64,000 nucleotides of DNA. Source: Spirosoma foliorum. GTDB taxonomy: Bacteria; Bacteroidota; Bacteroidia; Cytophagales; Spirosomataceae. Every line of letters starts with the position of its first letter. Position 1 is the first letter of the stretch. Under the pieces are notes generated by a model. That model was not told where the DNA came from and searched no databases. It was given only the letters and a program-made list of their open reading frames with translations. Position numbers and translations under genes: made by a program. Shown one piece after another: positions 44,802-54,313 of the stretch. Where the stretch lies: the NCBI RefSeq assembly GCF_014117325.1, contig NZ_CP059732.1:6089001-6153000 (forward strand), written 5' to 3'.

Positions 44802-46187
44802 ATGACCAAATTTTTTCGGTTATTCCTGGCCGCATTGCGTGGTACAGAAACCAATTTTACTTCTGGTAGTATTAACCGGGCTATTTTTCTGCTGTCGGTT
44901 CCGATGATTCTGGAGATGGTGATGGAATCGCTGTTCGCGGTTGTCGACGTATTTTTCGTGGCCAAGATCGGCACCGAAGCTATTGCTACCGTCGGGCTCA
45001 CCGAGTCGGTATTAACCATTGTGTATTCCATTGCCATTGGGTTGAGCACAGCCGCTACGGCCCTGGTATCGCGTCGGGTTGGTGAAGATAATCACCGTGG
45101 TGCAGCCAATGCCGTCGGACAGGTAATCCTGGTATCTGTGGGATTGGGCCTGTTGATGGGCGTAGCTGGTTTTGTCTTTGCCGAAGATATTCTTCGTGCG
45201 ATGGGTGGCGATGAAAAACTGATCGCGAATGGGGCTGGTTTCACGCGAATGATTTTTGCCAGTTCCCCGGCCATCATGTTGCTGTACACACTAAGCGGCA
45301 GTTTACGTGGCTCAGGCGATGCATCCGTTGCGATGCGCTCGTTGTGGCTGGCTAATGGGGTTAATATCATCTTGTGTCCGGTATTTATTTTCGGATTTGG
45401 CCCTATTCCGGCGCTGGGTGTGATGGGGTCGGCAGTAGCCACAACCATTGGCCGGTCGATGGGCGTGTTATACCAGCTTTATGCGCTGACACGAGTAAAA
45501 GGCGTCATACAAGTACTTCGGTCTGACGTGTCGCCTGATGCGGGAATTATTCGCAATCTGCTCAGTTTAGCCATTGGCGGCACCAGCCAGTTTCTGGTCG
45601 GTTCGGCCAGTTGGATCTTCCTGACACGGATTCTGTCCACCTTTGGCAGCGATGTTGTAGCGGGTTATACCATTGCCATCCGCATAATTGTGTTCACCAT
45701 TCTGCCTTCGTGGGGTATGGCCAATGCAGCCGCCACCTTGGTTGGGCAGAATTTAGGGGCCGGTCAACCCGAACGGGCCGAAACGTCTGCCTGGCGAGCG
45801 GCTTTCTGCAACATGCTCTTTTTAGCCGCCGTTGGTATAGGTTTCTTTCTGGGAGCCGCGCCAATCGTCTCGTTGTTCGATGATAAAGCCCGTGTCGTCG
45901 AAATTGCGGTCGAATGTCTTCGTATTTTTTGCCTGGGCTATCTGTTTATGGCCTATGGAATGGTGCTTAGTCAGGCACTCAATGGAGCAGGCGATACCAA
46001 AACGCCGACGCTCATTAACATTGTCTGTTTTTGGGTAGTTGAGATACCACTGGCGTATACGCTGGCTCATCTACTCAACTGGGGACCTCCGGGCGTATTC
46101 TGGTCGGTGGCAATCAGCGAAACGCTACTGGCCGGAATTGCTATCTGGATCTTCCGGCGAGGGCGCTGGAAAACCGTTCAGGTATAG
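44802..46187 (+). CDS. MATE family efflux transporter
   Basis: 461 residues with twelve membrane segments. PMILEMVMESLFAVVDVFFV in the first helices and the symmetric second half starting near residue 245 are the MATE pattern. Such carriers export cationic drugs or metabolites using H+ or Na+. No regulator gene adjoins, but the leader holds a possible attenuator. Confidence 0.93.
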   Translation: MTKFFRLFLAALRGTETNFTSGSINRAIFLLSVPMILEMVMESLFAVVDVFFVAKIGTEAIATVGLTESVLTIVYSIAIGLSTAATALVSRRVGEDNHRGAANAVGQVILVSVGLGLLMGVAGFVFAEDILRAMGGDEKLIANGAGFTRMIFASSPAIMLLYTLSGSLRGSGDASVAMRSLWLANGVNIILCPVFIFGFGPIPALGVMGSAVATTIGRSMGVLYQLYALTRVKGVIQVLRSDVSPDAGIIRNLLSLAIGGTSQFLVGSASWIFLTRILSTFGSDVVAGYTIAIRIIVFTILPSWGMANAAATLVGQNLGAGQPERAETSAWRAAFCNMLFLAAVGIGFFLGAAPIVSLFDDKARVVEIAVECLRIFCLGYLFMAYGMVLSQALNGAGDTKTPTLINIVCFWVVEIPLAYTLAHLLNWGPPGVFWSVAISETLLAGIAIWIFRRGRWKTVQV

Positions 46188-46195
46188 TTTTTTTT

Positions 46196-46266
46196 GACAG
46201 GATTTATAGGACGAACAGGATTTTTTAGCCCGGAGATGAAATCCTGTTCATCCTGTAAATCCTGTC
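46196..46266. repeat. Imperfect palindrome with 28-bp arms
   Basis: Arms 46196-46223 and 46239-46266 differ at two positions; words ACAGGATTTATAGG and ATCCTGTTCATCCTG. It follows the MATE stop and could serve as terminator; the wording is common in Bacteroidota intergenic repeats. No gene is seen in 46188-46422. Confidence 0.7.
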
Positions 46267-46422
46267 GAAAAATAAACCTGTCTTGTATCCGTTTCAGCTT
46301 ATTCACTGCCGAAACTTTTACCGTATAGGACCCGTTATAATTTACAGGCTTATAGCTTATTACACGTAGTTTTAGTACTTCGTCATATGCTATAACAACC
46401 TAATTACCACTAGAAATCTTAC

Positions 46423-47697
46423 ATGATCGACAACACAAAACCACCCGAAACCGCTGTGTTGGTCGCGCTGATTACGCAAAAGCAAACTGCCGACCAAACC
46501 AAAGAATATCTTGATGAATTAGCGTTTCTGGCCGAAACGTCGGGTGTAACCACGATTAAATCGTTCACGCAGAAACTCGAACACCCAGACAATCGCACCT
46601 TTGTTGGTAAAGGGAAACTGGAAGAAATTAAAACGTTTATTCTCGATAACCCAGTCGATTCTGTCATTTTCGACGACGATCTGACGCCATCACAGGTTCG
46701 AAATCTGGAAGCTGAATTTAAGGATATTAAGGTGCTTGACCGCAGCTTGCTCATCCTGAATATTTTCTCCATGCGCGCACAAACCGCCCAATCGCGGGTA
46801 CAGGTTGAGCTGGCGCAATACCAGTATATGTATCCTCGACTGACCCGTATGTGGAGCCACTTAACGAGTCAGAAAGGGGGCGTTGGTATGCGTGGACCGG
46901 GGGAGAAAGAGCTTGAGACCGACCGTCGGATCGTGAAAGACCGAATTTCGTTTCTCAAAGAGAAACTCGCTAAGATTGACAAACAGAGCCAGACACGCCG
47001 GAAAGAGCGCGACCGATTAGTGCGAGTAGCTTTAGTAGGTTACACCAACGTGGGCAAATCGACGCTGATGCGGACGATGGCCAAAACTGACGTATTCGCC
47101 GAAAACAAGCTATTCGCAACCGTAGATTCGACTGTGCGAAAGGTGACCCTTGGCAATATTCCGTTCCTGTTGACCGACACGGTCGGGTTTATCCGGAAAC
47201 TGCCAACGATGCTCATCGAGTCGTTTAAATCGACGCTCGACGAAGTACGAGAAGCCGATATTCTGGTCCATGTAGTGGATGTATCGCACCCGAATTTTGA
47301 GGAGCAGATTGAAGTCGTTAACACTACATTGGCGGAGATCAAAGCGGCCGATAAACCGATGGTGCTCGTTTTTAACAAAATGGACCGTTTTGTTCCCAAA
47401 GACGAATGGACAGAATCGTTAAATACCGATGACGATGAATTTAGCGACTCCCATGAGGAAGTTATTATTCCGGTTAGCGTCCGTCGGAAAACGGCCTTAG
47501 AGTACCTTAAGAAAACCTATCTGACGCAGAAAGCCGACTACGTTGCTTTCATTTCGGCAGAAACTGGCGAGAATGTAGGCGAGCTCCGCGAATTGCTTTA
47601 CGATCTGGTGAAGGAACGGCATTACCAGATTTATCCAAACTGGCTCCACGTACCCCTCACTGAATCAGCCGAATATGGCGATGGTTTGGCAGGCTGA
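46423..47697 (+). CDS. hflX: GTPase HflX
   Basis: 424 residues. HflX is a ribosome-associated GTPase that splits stalled ribosomes under stress. The N-terminal HflX domain has FVGKGKLEEI and LTPSQVRNLE, a coiled linker with GMRGPGEKELETDRR, and the G domain with GYTNVGKST (206-214), DTVGF and NKMD. All G motifs are intact. Confidence 0.96.
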   Translation: MIDNTKPPETAVLVALITQKQTADQTKEYLDELAFLAETSGVTTIKSFTQKLEHPDNRTFVGKGKLEEIKTFILDNPVDSVIFDDDLTPSQVRNLEAEFKDIKVLDRSLLILNIFSMRAQTAQSRVQVELAQYQYMYPRLTRMWSHLTSQKGGVGMRGPGEKELETDRRIVKDRISFLKEKLAKIDKQSQTRRKERDRLVRVALVGYTNVGKSTLMRTMAKTDVFAENKLFATVDSTVRKVTLGNIPFLLTDTVGFIRKLPTMLIESFKSTLDEVREADILVHVVDVSHPNFEEQIEVVNTTLAEIKAADKPMVLVFNKMDRFVPKDEWTESLNTDDDEFSDSHEEVIIPVSVRRKTALEYLKKTYLTQKADYVAFISAETGENVGELRELLYDLVKERHYQIYPNWLHVPLTESAEYGDGLAG

Positions 47698-47724
47698 TAG
47701 ATTTTTGACAACTTTGCACGTAAC

Positions 47725-47764
47725 AAACCTATAAGGTCTCTATGACTTTATAGGTTTAATTTTT
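47725..47764 (+). terminator. hflX terminator
   Basis: AAACCTATAA (47725-47734) pairs with TTATAGGTTT (47748-47757), followed by AATTTTT, just before the tRNA. Confidence 0.65.
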
Positions 47765-47836
47765 GGCCTTGTAGTTCAACGGATAGAATAAGCGTTTCCT
47801 AAACGCTTGATACGGGTTCGATTCCCGTCGAGGCTA
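47765..47836 (+). tRNA. tRNA-Arg (anticodon CCT)
   Basis: The cloverleaf folds by hand: acceptor GGCCTTG with CGAGGCT, D stem GTTC/GAAT, anticodon stem AGCGT/ACGCT with loop TTCCTAA, T stem ACGGG/CCCGT with TTCGATT. CCA is not encoded. It reads AGG codons. Confidence 0.93.
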
Positions 47837-47838
47837 CG

Positions 47839-47872
47839 AAAATGCCGTTTCTACTGCAGAAACGGCATTTTT
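47839..47872 (+). terminator. tRNA terminator
   Basis: Perfect 14-bp arms 47839-47852 and 47858-47871 with a T-run, right after the tRNA. Confidence 0.85.
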
Positions 47873-47910
47873 CATTTAGTAGGGTCAAACTAGTCTTACG
47901 AGGTAGTTAT

Positions 47911-48309
47911 CTAAAACATCATAGCCCCTAGTGTCACTTTAGCAGCGGGTGTCAAGGAGATATAGCGACTAACTCCATTGTCGACTACCTGCCCCAGGGG
48001 TTTACCTTTTATCGTCAGATTAGTGGTCGTTCGATCAACGCTGACCACCAGAACATTAGCAAGGGAATAAGCAATTTTCGTTTTACCTACCGTACCATTA
48101 ATCGTAATAAGTACGTGTTGATTATCCTGCTGACTAGCATTTAACGTGCCATTTGGAATCAGGTCAACGACCGTTGGTGACTGATAGTCAACCAGTTGAT
48201 AAGCCCCTACAACTAAATCCGTTACATCTGGTCCAACATCTTGGGCGCAGGAAACCAGTAAACCGCCTAAGATGATAAGTAGACCAGCTTTCTTCATAAA
48301 GAAATCCAT
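47911..48309 (-). CDS. Hypothetical lipoprotein
   Basis: 132 residues. Signal with lipobox LVSC (Cys21; the start may be the Met at residue 5). The mature part is about 110 residues of strand-rich sequence (HVLITINGTVGKTKIAYSLA). No domain is recognised; small secreted lipoproteins of this kind are common in the phylum. Confidence 0.65.
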   Translation of the reverse strand: MDFFMKKAGLLIILGGLLVSCAQDVGPDVTDLVVGAYQLVDYQSPTVVDLIPNGTLNASQQDNQHVLITINGTVGKTKIAYSLANVLVVSVDRTTTNLTIKGKPLGQVVDNGVSRYISLTPAAKVTLGAMMF

Positions 48310-48509
48310 TCAGGTTGATTGATAATGTTTATATAAGCCTTATTGCCCTAAGTTACCATTTTCAGTATTGGTAACAAAAAAAACGCCGACCTTAAAAAGA
48401 ACAGCGCTTTAATATCCCACCTAAAAGACCATAAATAACTTTCCAACTAGCACTATATATGGCTGAACTTGTTCAGTAGCTATCTCTCTATCTACCATGT
48501 TGCGGTACA

Positions 48510-49751
48510 CTACCCGTTTGAAACTGGCTTTTTCACCGCCACCAATGTTATCAGTGCCGACAGCAACAGTGAGCCAGCCATGAAAATGTACGAAGCGCCG
48601 AAGCCGCCAGTTGCCCCATTCAAATAGCCAACAATGTAGGAGCCAATAAATGAACCCAGCGCTCCTAGGCTGTTAATGAGCGCCATAGCCCCACCCGCTA
48701 CGTTTTTGGGAAGTATTTCTGGAATGATGGCGAAGAACGGGCCATAGGGTGCATACATAGCCCCGCCAGCAACGATAAGCAATGTAAATGACAGCCAGAA
48801 ATGGTCGGCTCCCAGCAGGTATGACCCGTAGAAAGCCAGGGCACCAATTAATAGGAAAGGCCAGACAAACGCTTTTCGATTCTGGGTTTTATCCGAAAAA
48901 TAGGAGGCACTCAACATACCTATAATAGCCAGTACATAGGGCACCGAAGACAGCCAACCCGTTTTAACAATCGTCATGTTAGGGGCCGCATTCAGGATAG
49001 ACGGCAGCCACATCACAAACCCGTATACGCCAATACTCCACAAGGCATACTGCAAACTCAGCAAAATAACCACCTTCGATTTGAAGGCTTCGGCATAGTT
49101 TTTTACGGGTTTAATGCCCTGTTGTTCTAGTTGTAACTGAGCAGCCAGTTCTTGCTTTTCGGGTTCAGTTAGCCAGTTGGCATCCTGCGGCTTATCGTTA
49201 ACGAGTCTCCACCAGAAAAAAGCCCAGATAATGGCCGGAAGCCCTTCCAGAATAAACATCCACCGCCAGCCAACCGATTGAATTAAATAACCGGACAGCA
49301 CCGACATCCAGAGAATAGTGGCCGGATTACCCAGAATTAAAAACGTATTGGCCTGCGACCGTTCGGCTTTGGTGAACCAGCGACTCAGGAAAAGCAGCAT
49401 GGAGGGCATCACCGCACTCTCTACTACACCCAGCATAAAGCGAATGGCAATCAACGCATTCAAATTGCTGATGATACCCGTTGCCATAGCCAGCCCACCC
49501 CACAGAATCAACGACCAGAAAATCAACTTTTTGGCGCTCCTATTTTCGGCGTAAACCGCCCCCGGAACCTGGAAGAAAAAGTAACCCAGAAAGAACAGGG
49601 AGCCTAACAACGACGACATGGAAGGCGTAATGTGCAGATCGGCAGCCATGCCGCTAGCGGCTCCAAATCCAAAATTAGCCCGGTCTAAATAGGCCAAACT
49701 GTAGGTAATAAAGGCAATCGGCAAGAGTCGGTACCACCGAGATTTAGCCAT
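48510..49751 (-). CDS. MFS transporter, anion:cation symporter type
   Basis: 413 residues with twelve membrane segments. SLAYLDRANFGFGAA in helix one and the loop SRWFTKAERSQANTF are hallmarks of the ACS family (glucarate, galactonate, tartrate permeases). A sugar-acid or related carboxylate is the likely substrate. No catabolic genes flank it, so the substrate remains open. Confidence 0.88.
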   Translation of the reverse strand: MAKSRWYRLLPIAFITYSLAYLDRANFGFGAASGMAADLHITPSMSSLLGSLFFLGYFFFQVPGAVYAENRSAKKLIFWSLILWGGLAMATGIISNLNALIAIRFMLGVVESAVMPSMLLFLSRWFTKAERSQANTFLILGNPATILWMSVLSGYLIQSVGWRWMFILEGLPAIIWAFFWWRLVNDKPQDANWLTEPEKQELAAQLQLEQQGIKPVKNYAEAFKSKVVILLSLQYALWSIGVYGFVMWLPSILNAAPNMTIVKTGWLSSVPYVLAIIGMLSASYFSDKTQNRKAFVWPFLLIGALAFYGSYLLGADHFWLSFTLLIVAGGAMYAPYGPFFAIIPEILPKNVAGGAMALINSLGALGSFIGSYIVGYLNGATGGFGASYIFMAGSLLLSALITLVAVKKPVSNG

Positions 49752-49898
49752 TCTTTTGTTGAGTTATGCGACCGTTAGGGCCGTCTGGTTTTAGGAAATG
49801 AGGTATTTACCAACCGAAAAGATCCATGCTGGGATTACTCTACTGAATAGTGATGTTTTTGCCTTATTTATACCCAAACCAATCGCAAAAAGTATCAA

Positions 49899-49972
49899 GC
49901 CTTTCGCAGAAAGCCTTGCCACGGTTTATCTGGTGTTAAGAAATAACCGTGGCACGGCTTTCTGCGAAAGGC
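49899..49972. terminator. Long imperfect palindrome, pirin gene terminator
   Basis: 28-bp arms 49899-49926 and 49945-49972 with one mismatch, just after the pirin stop on the minus strand. The length exceeds a simple terminator. Confidence 0.65.
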
Positions 49973-49988
49973 CTGAGTACGTTTCTTT

Positions 49989-50903
49989 TCAGGAAAGTGG
50001 CTGGGGTGGTGGGGTTCCGGCTGGCTTTGATTTGTCGTTGGGTAAAGGAACAAATTCGGCATTGTCATTTGGAGGCAGGGTAATACGACCCGCCAGCCAG
50101 TCGGCTTTAGCCTGCTCAATCCGCTCAGGGCGCGACGAAACAAAGTTCCACCAGATAAAACGCTGCCCCAAAGGTTCGCCACCGAGTAGCATGAGTGTAC
50201 AGGTTTCGCGGGCAATCAATACCGGATCATTACCCGGTGTAAATGCCAATAGTTGCCCGACTCCATACGTGCGTCCACCTACCTCTACGCTTCCTTTAGC
50301 CACATAAACACCCCGTTCGCTATAGCCCTGTGGCAACCCAAACCGAGCGCCAGACTGCAGAACTACGTGTGCATAAAACAAAGGCGAATGCACTTTTACA
50401 TTATTCCGAAGACCAAACACATCTCCGGCAATTAACCGTAACCAGACTCCTGTGTCGGTAAAAATGGGGAGTTCGGCCGATGCGTAATTCTCGAAAGTTG
50501 GCGCCTGTTCTTCATCGGCTTCCGGTAAGGCTACCCAGGTCTGAATCATTTCCAGTGAACCACCGACCAAGGTAGCCGGGTCCTCAAATCGCTCGGAGTG
50601 GGCGATGCCTTTCCCGGCGGTCATCCAGTTAACTTCACCCGGTTTTATGATCTGCTGCACACCCAGACTATCCCGATGTGTCACCTGCCCATCGAACAGA
50701 TAACTGACCGTAGACAAACCAATGTGTGGATGAGGCAACACATCCATGTTAGGTACCTGGTCGGCGGTAAAACTGACTGGGCCTGCATGATCCATAAAAA
50801 TGAATGGCCCAAGCATACGCCGAAGTCGGTACGGCAAGATGCGCCGAACAGCAAATCCATTGCCCAGGGACGCCTGACGTGCGTCAATGATTTGATCGAG
50901 CAT
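49989..50903 (-). CDS. Pirin family protein
   Basis: 304 residues. The N-terminal cupin holds the pirin metal motif (FIFMDHAGP and DVLPHPHIGLSTVSYL), then VNWMTAGKGIAHSER. The second cupin and a C-terminal Pirin_C domain follow. Pirins bind Fe and some act as quercetinases; in vivo role unknown. Confidence 0.93.
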   Translation of the reverse strand: MLDQIIDARQASLGNGFAVRRILPYRLRRMLGPFIFMDHAGPVSFTADQVPNMDVLPHPHIGLSTVSYLFDGQVTHRDSLGVQQIIKPGEVNWMTAGKGIAHSERFEDPATLVGGSLEMIQTWVALPEADEEQAPTFENYASAELPIFTDTGVWLRLIAGDVFGLRNNVKVHSPLFYAHVVLQSGARFGLPQGYSERGVYVAKGSVEVGGRTYGVGQLLAFTPGNDPVLIARETCTLMLLGGEPLGQRFIWWNFVSSRPERIEQAKADWLAGRITLPPNDNAEFVPLPNDKSKPAGTPPPQPLS

Positions 50904-50987
50904 AAAGTAGTGAGAGGAGTATGGAAATTTGATTTCCCAGTAGCTAAGTTAGAGGATAACTGTATGCATTGGTGCGATTGTAGAGAT

Positions 50988-51095
50988 GTGGTGTCAGCTA
51001 CTTATAGCTGACACGAGAGGTTTCTTAAAACCTACTCGTAGCGCAAATAGGTTTTGAGAAACCTATCACTGTCGGTTAGAAGTAACCGACACCAC
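50988..51095. repeat. Repeat family A, copy 3
   Basis: 108 bp with perfect 8-bp ends GTGGTGTC and GACACCAC. Stem words are GTCAGCTA/TAGCTGAC, AGGTTTCTTAAAACCT with AGGTTTTGAGAAACCT, and GTCGGTTA/TAACCGAC. Confidence 0.88.
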
Positions 51096-51187
51096 ATCGC
51101 AACTGCTTCCTCGTATTGGCTTTTTGAGTATCTTTCACATCAGTTCAGTATTGCCCCGAAAACCGCTAAACCAGCATTAAAAATCCC

Positions 51188-52090
51188 ATGAATCGTCGAC
51201 GTTTCGTTCAACACACTGCGCTGACCTTAGGCAGTGTATCGTTGTTTCATCAGGCCTTGTTTGCCAATCGATTAGCCGATGATCCGTTCAAAATGAAGAT
51301 GGTTCGTGACAATGTGGGCGTCTTCACCGAAAAAGGCGGCACGATTGCCTACCTCCGAACCAAAGAAGGCTGGGTAGTTGTCGATTCAGAATTTCCTGAA
51401 CAGGCGCAACATTTGATTGACGCCCTCAAAAAAACGGACGATAAAGCATTCCCGTTACTGATCAATACGCACCATCACGGCGATCATACGTCCGGAAATA
51501 TTGCCTTTAAAGACATGGTTGGTCATGTGGTTGCTCACGAGAATTCATTGAAAAATCAGAAAGCTGTTGCCGAAAAAGCAAAAACGGAAGATAAGCAGCT
51601 CTATCCCGATACCACGTTCAAAGATGGCTGGAAAACCAAAGTGGGCAGCGAGCGCATTCGGGCGTATTATTTCGGGCCGGGCCATACAGATGGCGATGGG
51701 CTAATTCACTTCGAAAATGCCAACGTCCTGCACATGGGCGATCTGATGTCGAATCGTCGGTATCCGTTTATTGATAAAAGTGCCGGGGCCAGCATCAAAA
51801 ACTGGATTACCATCCTCGACAAAACCTTGACGACTTTCGATAATCAGACCATCTTCGTATTTGGCCACGCCTTCGATCCCGAAAAAATTACGGGGAACAA
51901 AGAAGACATTAAGGCGTTCAAAGACTATCTCGAAAAGCTACTGGTATTTGTAGGCAGCGAAGTGAAATCAGGCAAACCCAAAGAGGAAATTCTGAAAGCA
52001 ACCGTTATTCCGGGCGTAACCGAATGGCAGGGCGACGGCATCATCAGAAGTCTACAAGCCGCCTATGATGAGATAACGACGGGTAAGTAA
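51188..52090 (+). CDS. Exported MBL-fold metallo-hydrolase
   Basis: 300 residues. MNRRRFVQHTALTLGSVSLF looks like a Tat signal (RRRF), so export in folded form is likely. The zinc motif is THHHGDH (94-100), followed by GPGHTDGD and a last His in VFGHAFDP. The substrate of this beta-lactamase-fold enzyme is not predictable; a true beta-lactamase is less likely. Confidence 0.88.
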   Translation: MNRRRFVQHTALTLGSVSLFHQALFANRLADDPFKMKMVRDNVGVFTEKGGTIAYLRTKEGWVVVDSEFPEQAQHLIDALKKTDDKAFPLLINTHHHGDHTSGNIAFKDMVGHVVAHENSLKNQKAVAEKAKTEDKQLYPDTTFKDGWKTKVGSERIRAYYFGPGHTDGDGLIHFENANVLHMGDLMSNRRYPFIDKSAGASIKNWITILDKTLTTFDNQTIFVFGHAFDPEKITGNKEDIKAFKDYLEKLLVFVGSEVKSGKPKEEILKATVIPGVTEWQGDGIIRSLQAAYDEITTGK

Positions 52091-52161
52091 CCGACATTAC
52101 GACAATAATCAGCACGAACGTAACAGGCCATAGACGTTCGCGCTATCACACCCACCTAATC

Positions 52162-52824
52162 ATGAAAGGATATAAGCTGGATTTGTGCCTGAGCAAAGGG
52201 TATTTCCGAATGCAGCAGGACATTTTTACCTGCCGATTTGTGTTGTTCGATGATTCGCTTTGCGCGGTACACTGGCTACGCATTGTACTGGCCGACGTTA
52301 CCTATGGAACTAAACAACTCCGGCTTTTACGCAGTAATGAGAAATTCTCCGTTGCCGTTAAGCCGTTTGTCCTTTCGGATGAACTGGAAGATCTGTATGC
52401 ATTGTATAGGGCTTCTATCAATTTCGACGCTCCCGAATCGGTTGAATCCTGCCTGCTAAACGGAGTAATCGATAGCGTGTTTGATACCTATGTCATTGAA
52501 GTGCGAGACGGCACCAAGTTGATCGCAGCCGGGGTTTTCGACAATGGCATCCACAGCATTGCGGGCATTATGAATTTTTACCATCCGGATTATCGCAAAC
52601 ACAGTCTGGGAAAATTTCTTATACTCCAGAAAATGAAGCACGCCCAATTGCACCAAAAAGCCTATTATTACCCCGGTTATCTGGTCAGCAATTACCCCAA
52701 GTTCGATTACAAATTATTTGCCTGCGAACCAGCCACCGAGGTCTTCGATAGCATTCGGGATCGTTGGCTGCCTTTTTCGTGGGAAACAGTTGGCGCACTG
52801 GCAGATTTATACAGAAATAGTTAG
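52162..52824 (+). CDS. Arginyl/leucyl-tRNA-protein transferase-like protein
   Basis: 220 residues. The C-terminal half resembles the ATE/Bpt acyl-transfer fold: GIMNFYHPDYRKHSLGKFLIL, then AYYYPGYLVSNYPKFDYKLF. The N-terminus has the LxxGYFRMQQDIF-like start of these enzymes, but the usual CxxC pair is reduced to single Cys. It may tag protein N-termini for turnover or be a degenerate relative. Confidence 0.65.
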   Translation: MKGYKLDLCLSKGYFRMQQDIFTCRFVLFDDSLCAVHWLRIVLADVTYGTKQLRLLRSNEKFSVAVKPFVLSDELEDLYALYRASINFDAPESVESCLLNGVIDSVFDTYVIEVRDGTKLIAAGVFDNGIHSIAGIMNFYHPDYRKHSLGKFLILQKMKHAQLHQKAYYYPGYLVSNYPKFDYKLFACEPATEVFDSIRDRWLPFSWETVGALADLYRNS

Positions 52825-52877
52825 TCTCGCCAACAAACGCCTGGTTTCTCCGGTTGGCTCTACCGTAGCTTGCATTG

Positions 52878-53957
52878 ATGGAACAGCCTACTATCCGAAA
52901 AATTATTCACGTTGACATGGACGCTTTCTACGCGTCGGTTGAACAGCGTGATAACCCCGATCTTCGGGGCAAGCCCCTGGCTGTGGGTGGTTCCCGACAA
53001 AGGGGCGTGGTTGCGGCTGCCAGTTACGAAGCCCGTCAGTTTGGCGTTCGTTCGGCGATGGCTTCCTCAATCGCCATTCGCAAATGCCCGGAGCTGATTT
53101 TTGTAAAACCCCGCTTCGATGTGTACAAATCGGTTTCCAGCCAGATACGTGGCATTTTTGCCCGATTTACACACCTCATTGAGCCGCTTTCGTTGGATGA
53201 AGCCTATCTGGATGTGACCGATAGTCTAACCAACTCAACGACAGCCACACAAGTGGCCAAAACCATAAAAGAACAGATCAAAGAGGAAACCGGCCTGACA
53301 GCGTCAGCGGGCGTTTCGTACAATAAATTTCTGGCAAAACTGGCCTCCGATTATCGAAAACCCGATGGTTTATTTGTCATTAAACCACATCAGGGATTAG
53401 CCTTTGTAGAGAAATTGAGGGTAGGACAATTTCATGGAATTGGGCGTGTAACAGCCGAGAAAATGAACCAGTTGGGCATCTTCACGGGTCTGGATTTGCG
53501 CCAGAAATCGGAAGCGTTTCTACTGGAACACTTTGGCAAAGTGGGGCACCACTATTACAACATTGCCCAAGCTATCGACAACCGCCCAGTAACGCCGGAC
53601 CGGGAACGAAAATCGGTTGGATCAGAAACTACCTTCGAACAGGACCTAACTGAGAACGCCGAACTGGAGGCCGAATTAACGCCATTGATTGCCAGCGTCT
53701 GGAAGTATTGCGAACGAACCGGCGTGTTAGGTCGAACAGTTACCCTAAAGGTGAAGTATGCCGATTTCCAGCAGATTACCCGCAGTCGGACCGCCTTTAG
53801 TAGTATCGCCGATCAGGCAACATTCACCAAAATCAGTATCGACTTACTGGCTTCTCTATTTCCGGTGACTAAAGGCGTTCGGCTACTAGGTGTCTCGTTA
53901 TCAAGCTTACAAACGATAGCTAGCGTGCCCAATGGACAGTTGAGTCTAGATCTATAG
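52878..53957 (+). CDS. dinB: DNA polymerase IV
   Basis: 359 residues from the ATG at 52878 (a TTG one codon earlier is unlikely). Y-family polymerase for error-prone lesion bypass. The catalytic acids are in HVDMDAFYASVEQ (Asp13) and LSLDEAYLD (Asp107, Glu108); the thumb and little-finger regions follow. The C-terminus GQLSLDL resembles a clamp-binding peptide (QLSLDL). The spacing to the arginyltransferase-like gene is short. Confidence 0.95.
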   Translation: MEQPTIRKIIHVDMDAFYASVEQRDNPDLRGKPLAVGGSRQRGVVAAASYEARQFGVRSAMASSIAIRKCPELIFVKPRFDVYKSVSSQIRGIFARFTHLIEPLSLDEAYLDVTDSLTNSTTATQVAKTIKEQIKEETGLTASAGVSYNKFLAKLASDYRKPDGLFVIKPHQGLAFVEKLRVGQFHGIGRVTAEKMNQLGIFTGLDLRQKSEAFLLEHFGKVGHHYYNIAQAIDNRPVTPDRERKSVGSETTFEQDLTENAELEAELTPLIASVWKYCERTGVLGRTVTLKVKYADFQQITRSRTAFSSIADQATFTKISIDLLASLFPVTKGVRLLGVSLSSLQTIASVPNGQLSLDL

Positions 53958-54012
53958 TTTCCCGTAGTTTCCTTACCCTTCCTATACATATCTCCAAGAT
54001 ATGGCATATCTC

Positions 54013-54038
54013 AGCCCCTCACCAATCAGATAGGGGCT
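54013..54038 (+). terminator. Hairpin after dinB
   Basis: AGCCCCT (54013-54019) pairs with AGGGGCT (54032-54038); no T-run follows. The 356-bp stretch 53958-54313 shows no other gene. Confidence 0.4.
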
Positions 54039-54313
54039 ACCAATTTGTAGTAAACCCTTGTGGCAACTGGCTTATCGAAATCCTTTTCAATAGCTAAAAA
54101 GCTCTACGTGTACCAAACTACCATTTCGTCACCCAAATAATCCGTTAAGGTACTTATCAGATTATATTTACTATTCCTGCTTCAAACACTTTAAGGCCTA
54201 TACACTATCAGCACTTCAATCATTTAGCGGTAGAGATAGAGTAGGCCTCTTATCAAACAACTACCATTTTACGTTAACTACCATCATTCATAAAACTATT
54301 TCCTTAGTAACTT

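Noticed and set aside
49798..50307. 169-codon plus-strand frame
   Set aside because: It runs through a palindrome and then antisense to the pirin gene; no family resemblance.
51188..52090. Antibiotic-degrading metallo-beta-lactamase
   Set aside because: The zinc motif alone is shared by many MBL-fold hydrolases; nothing specific to beta-lactamases is seen.
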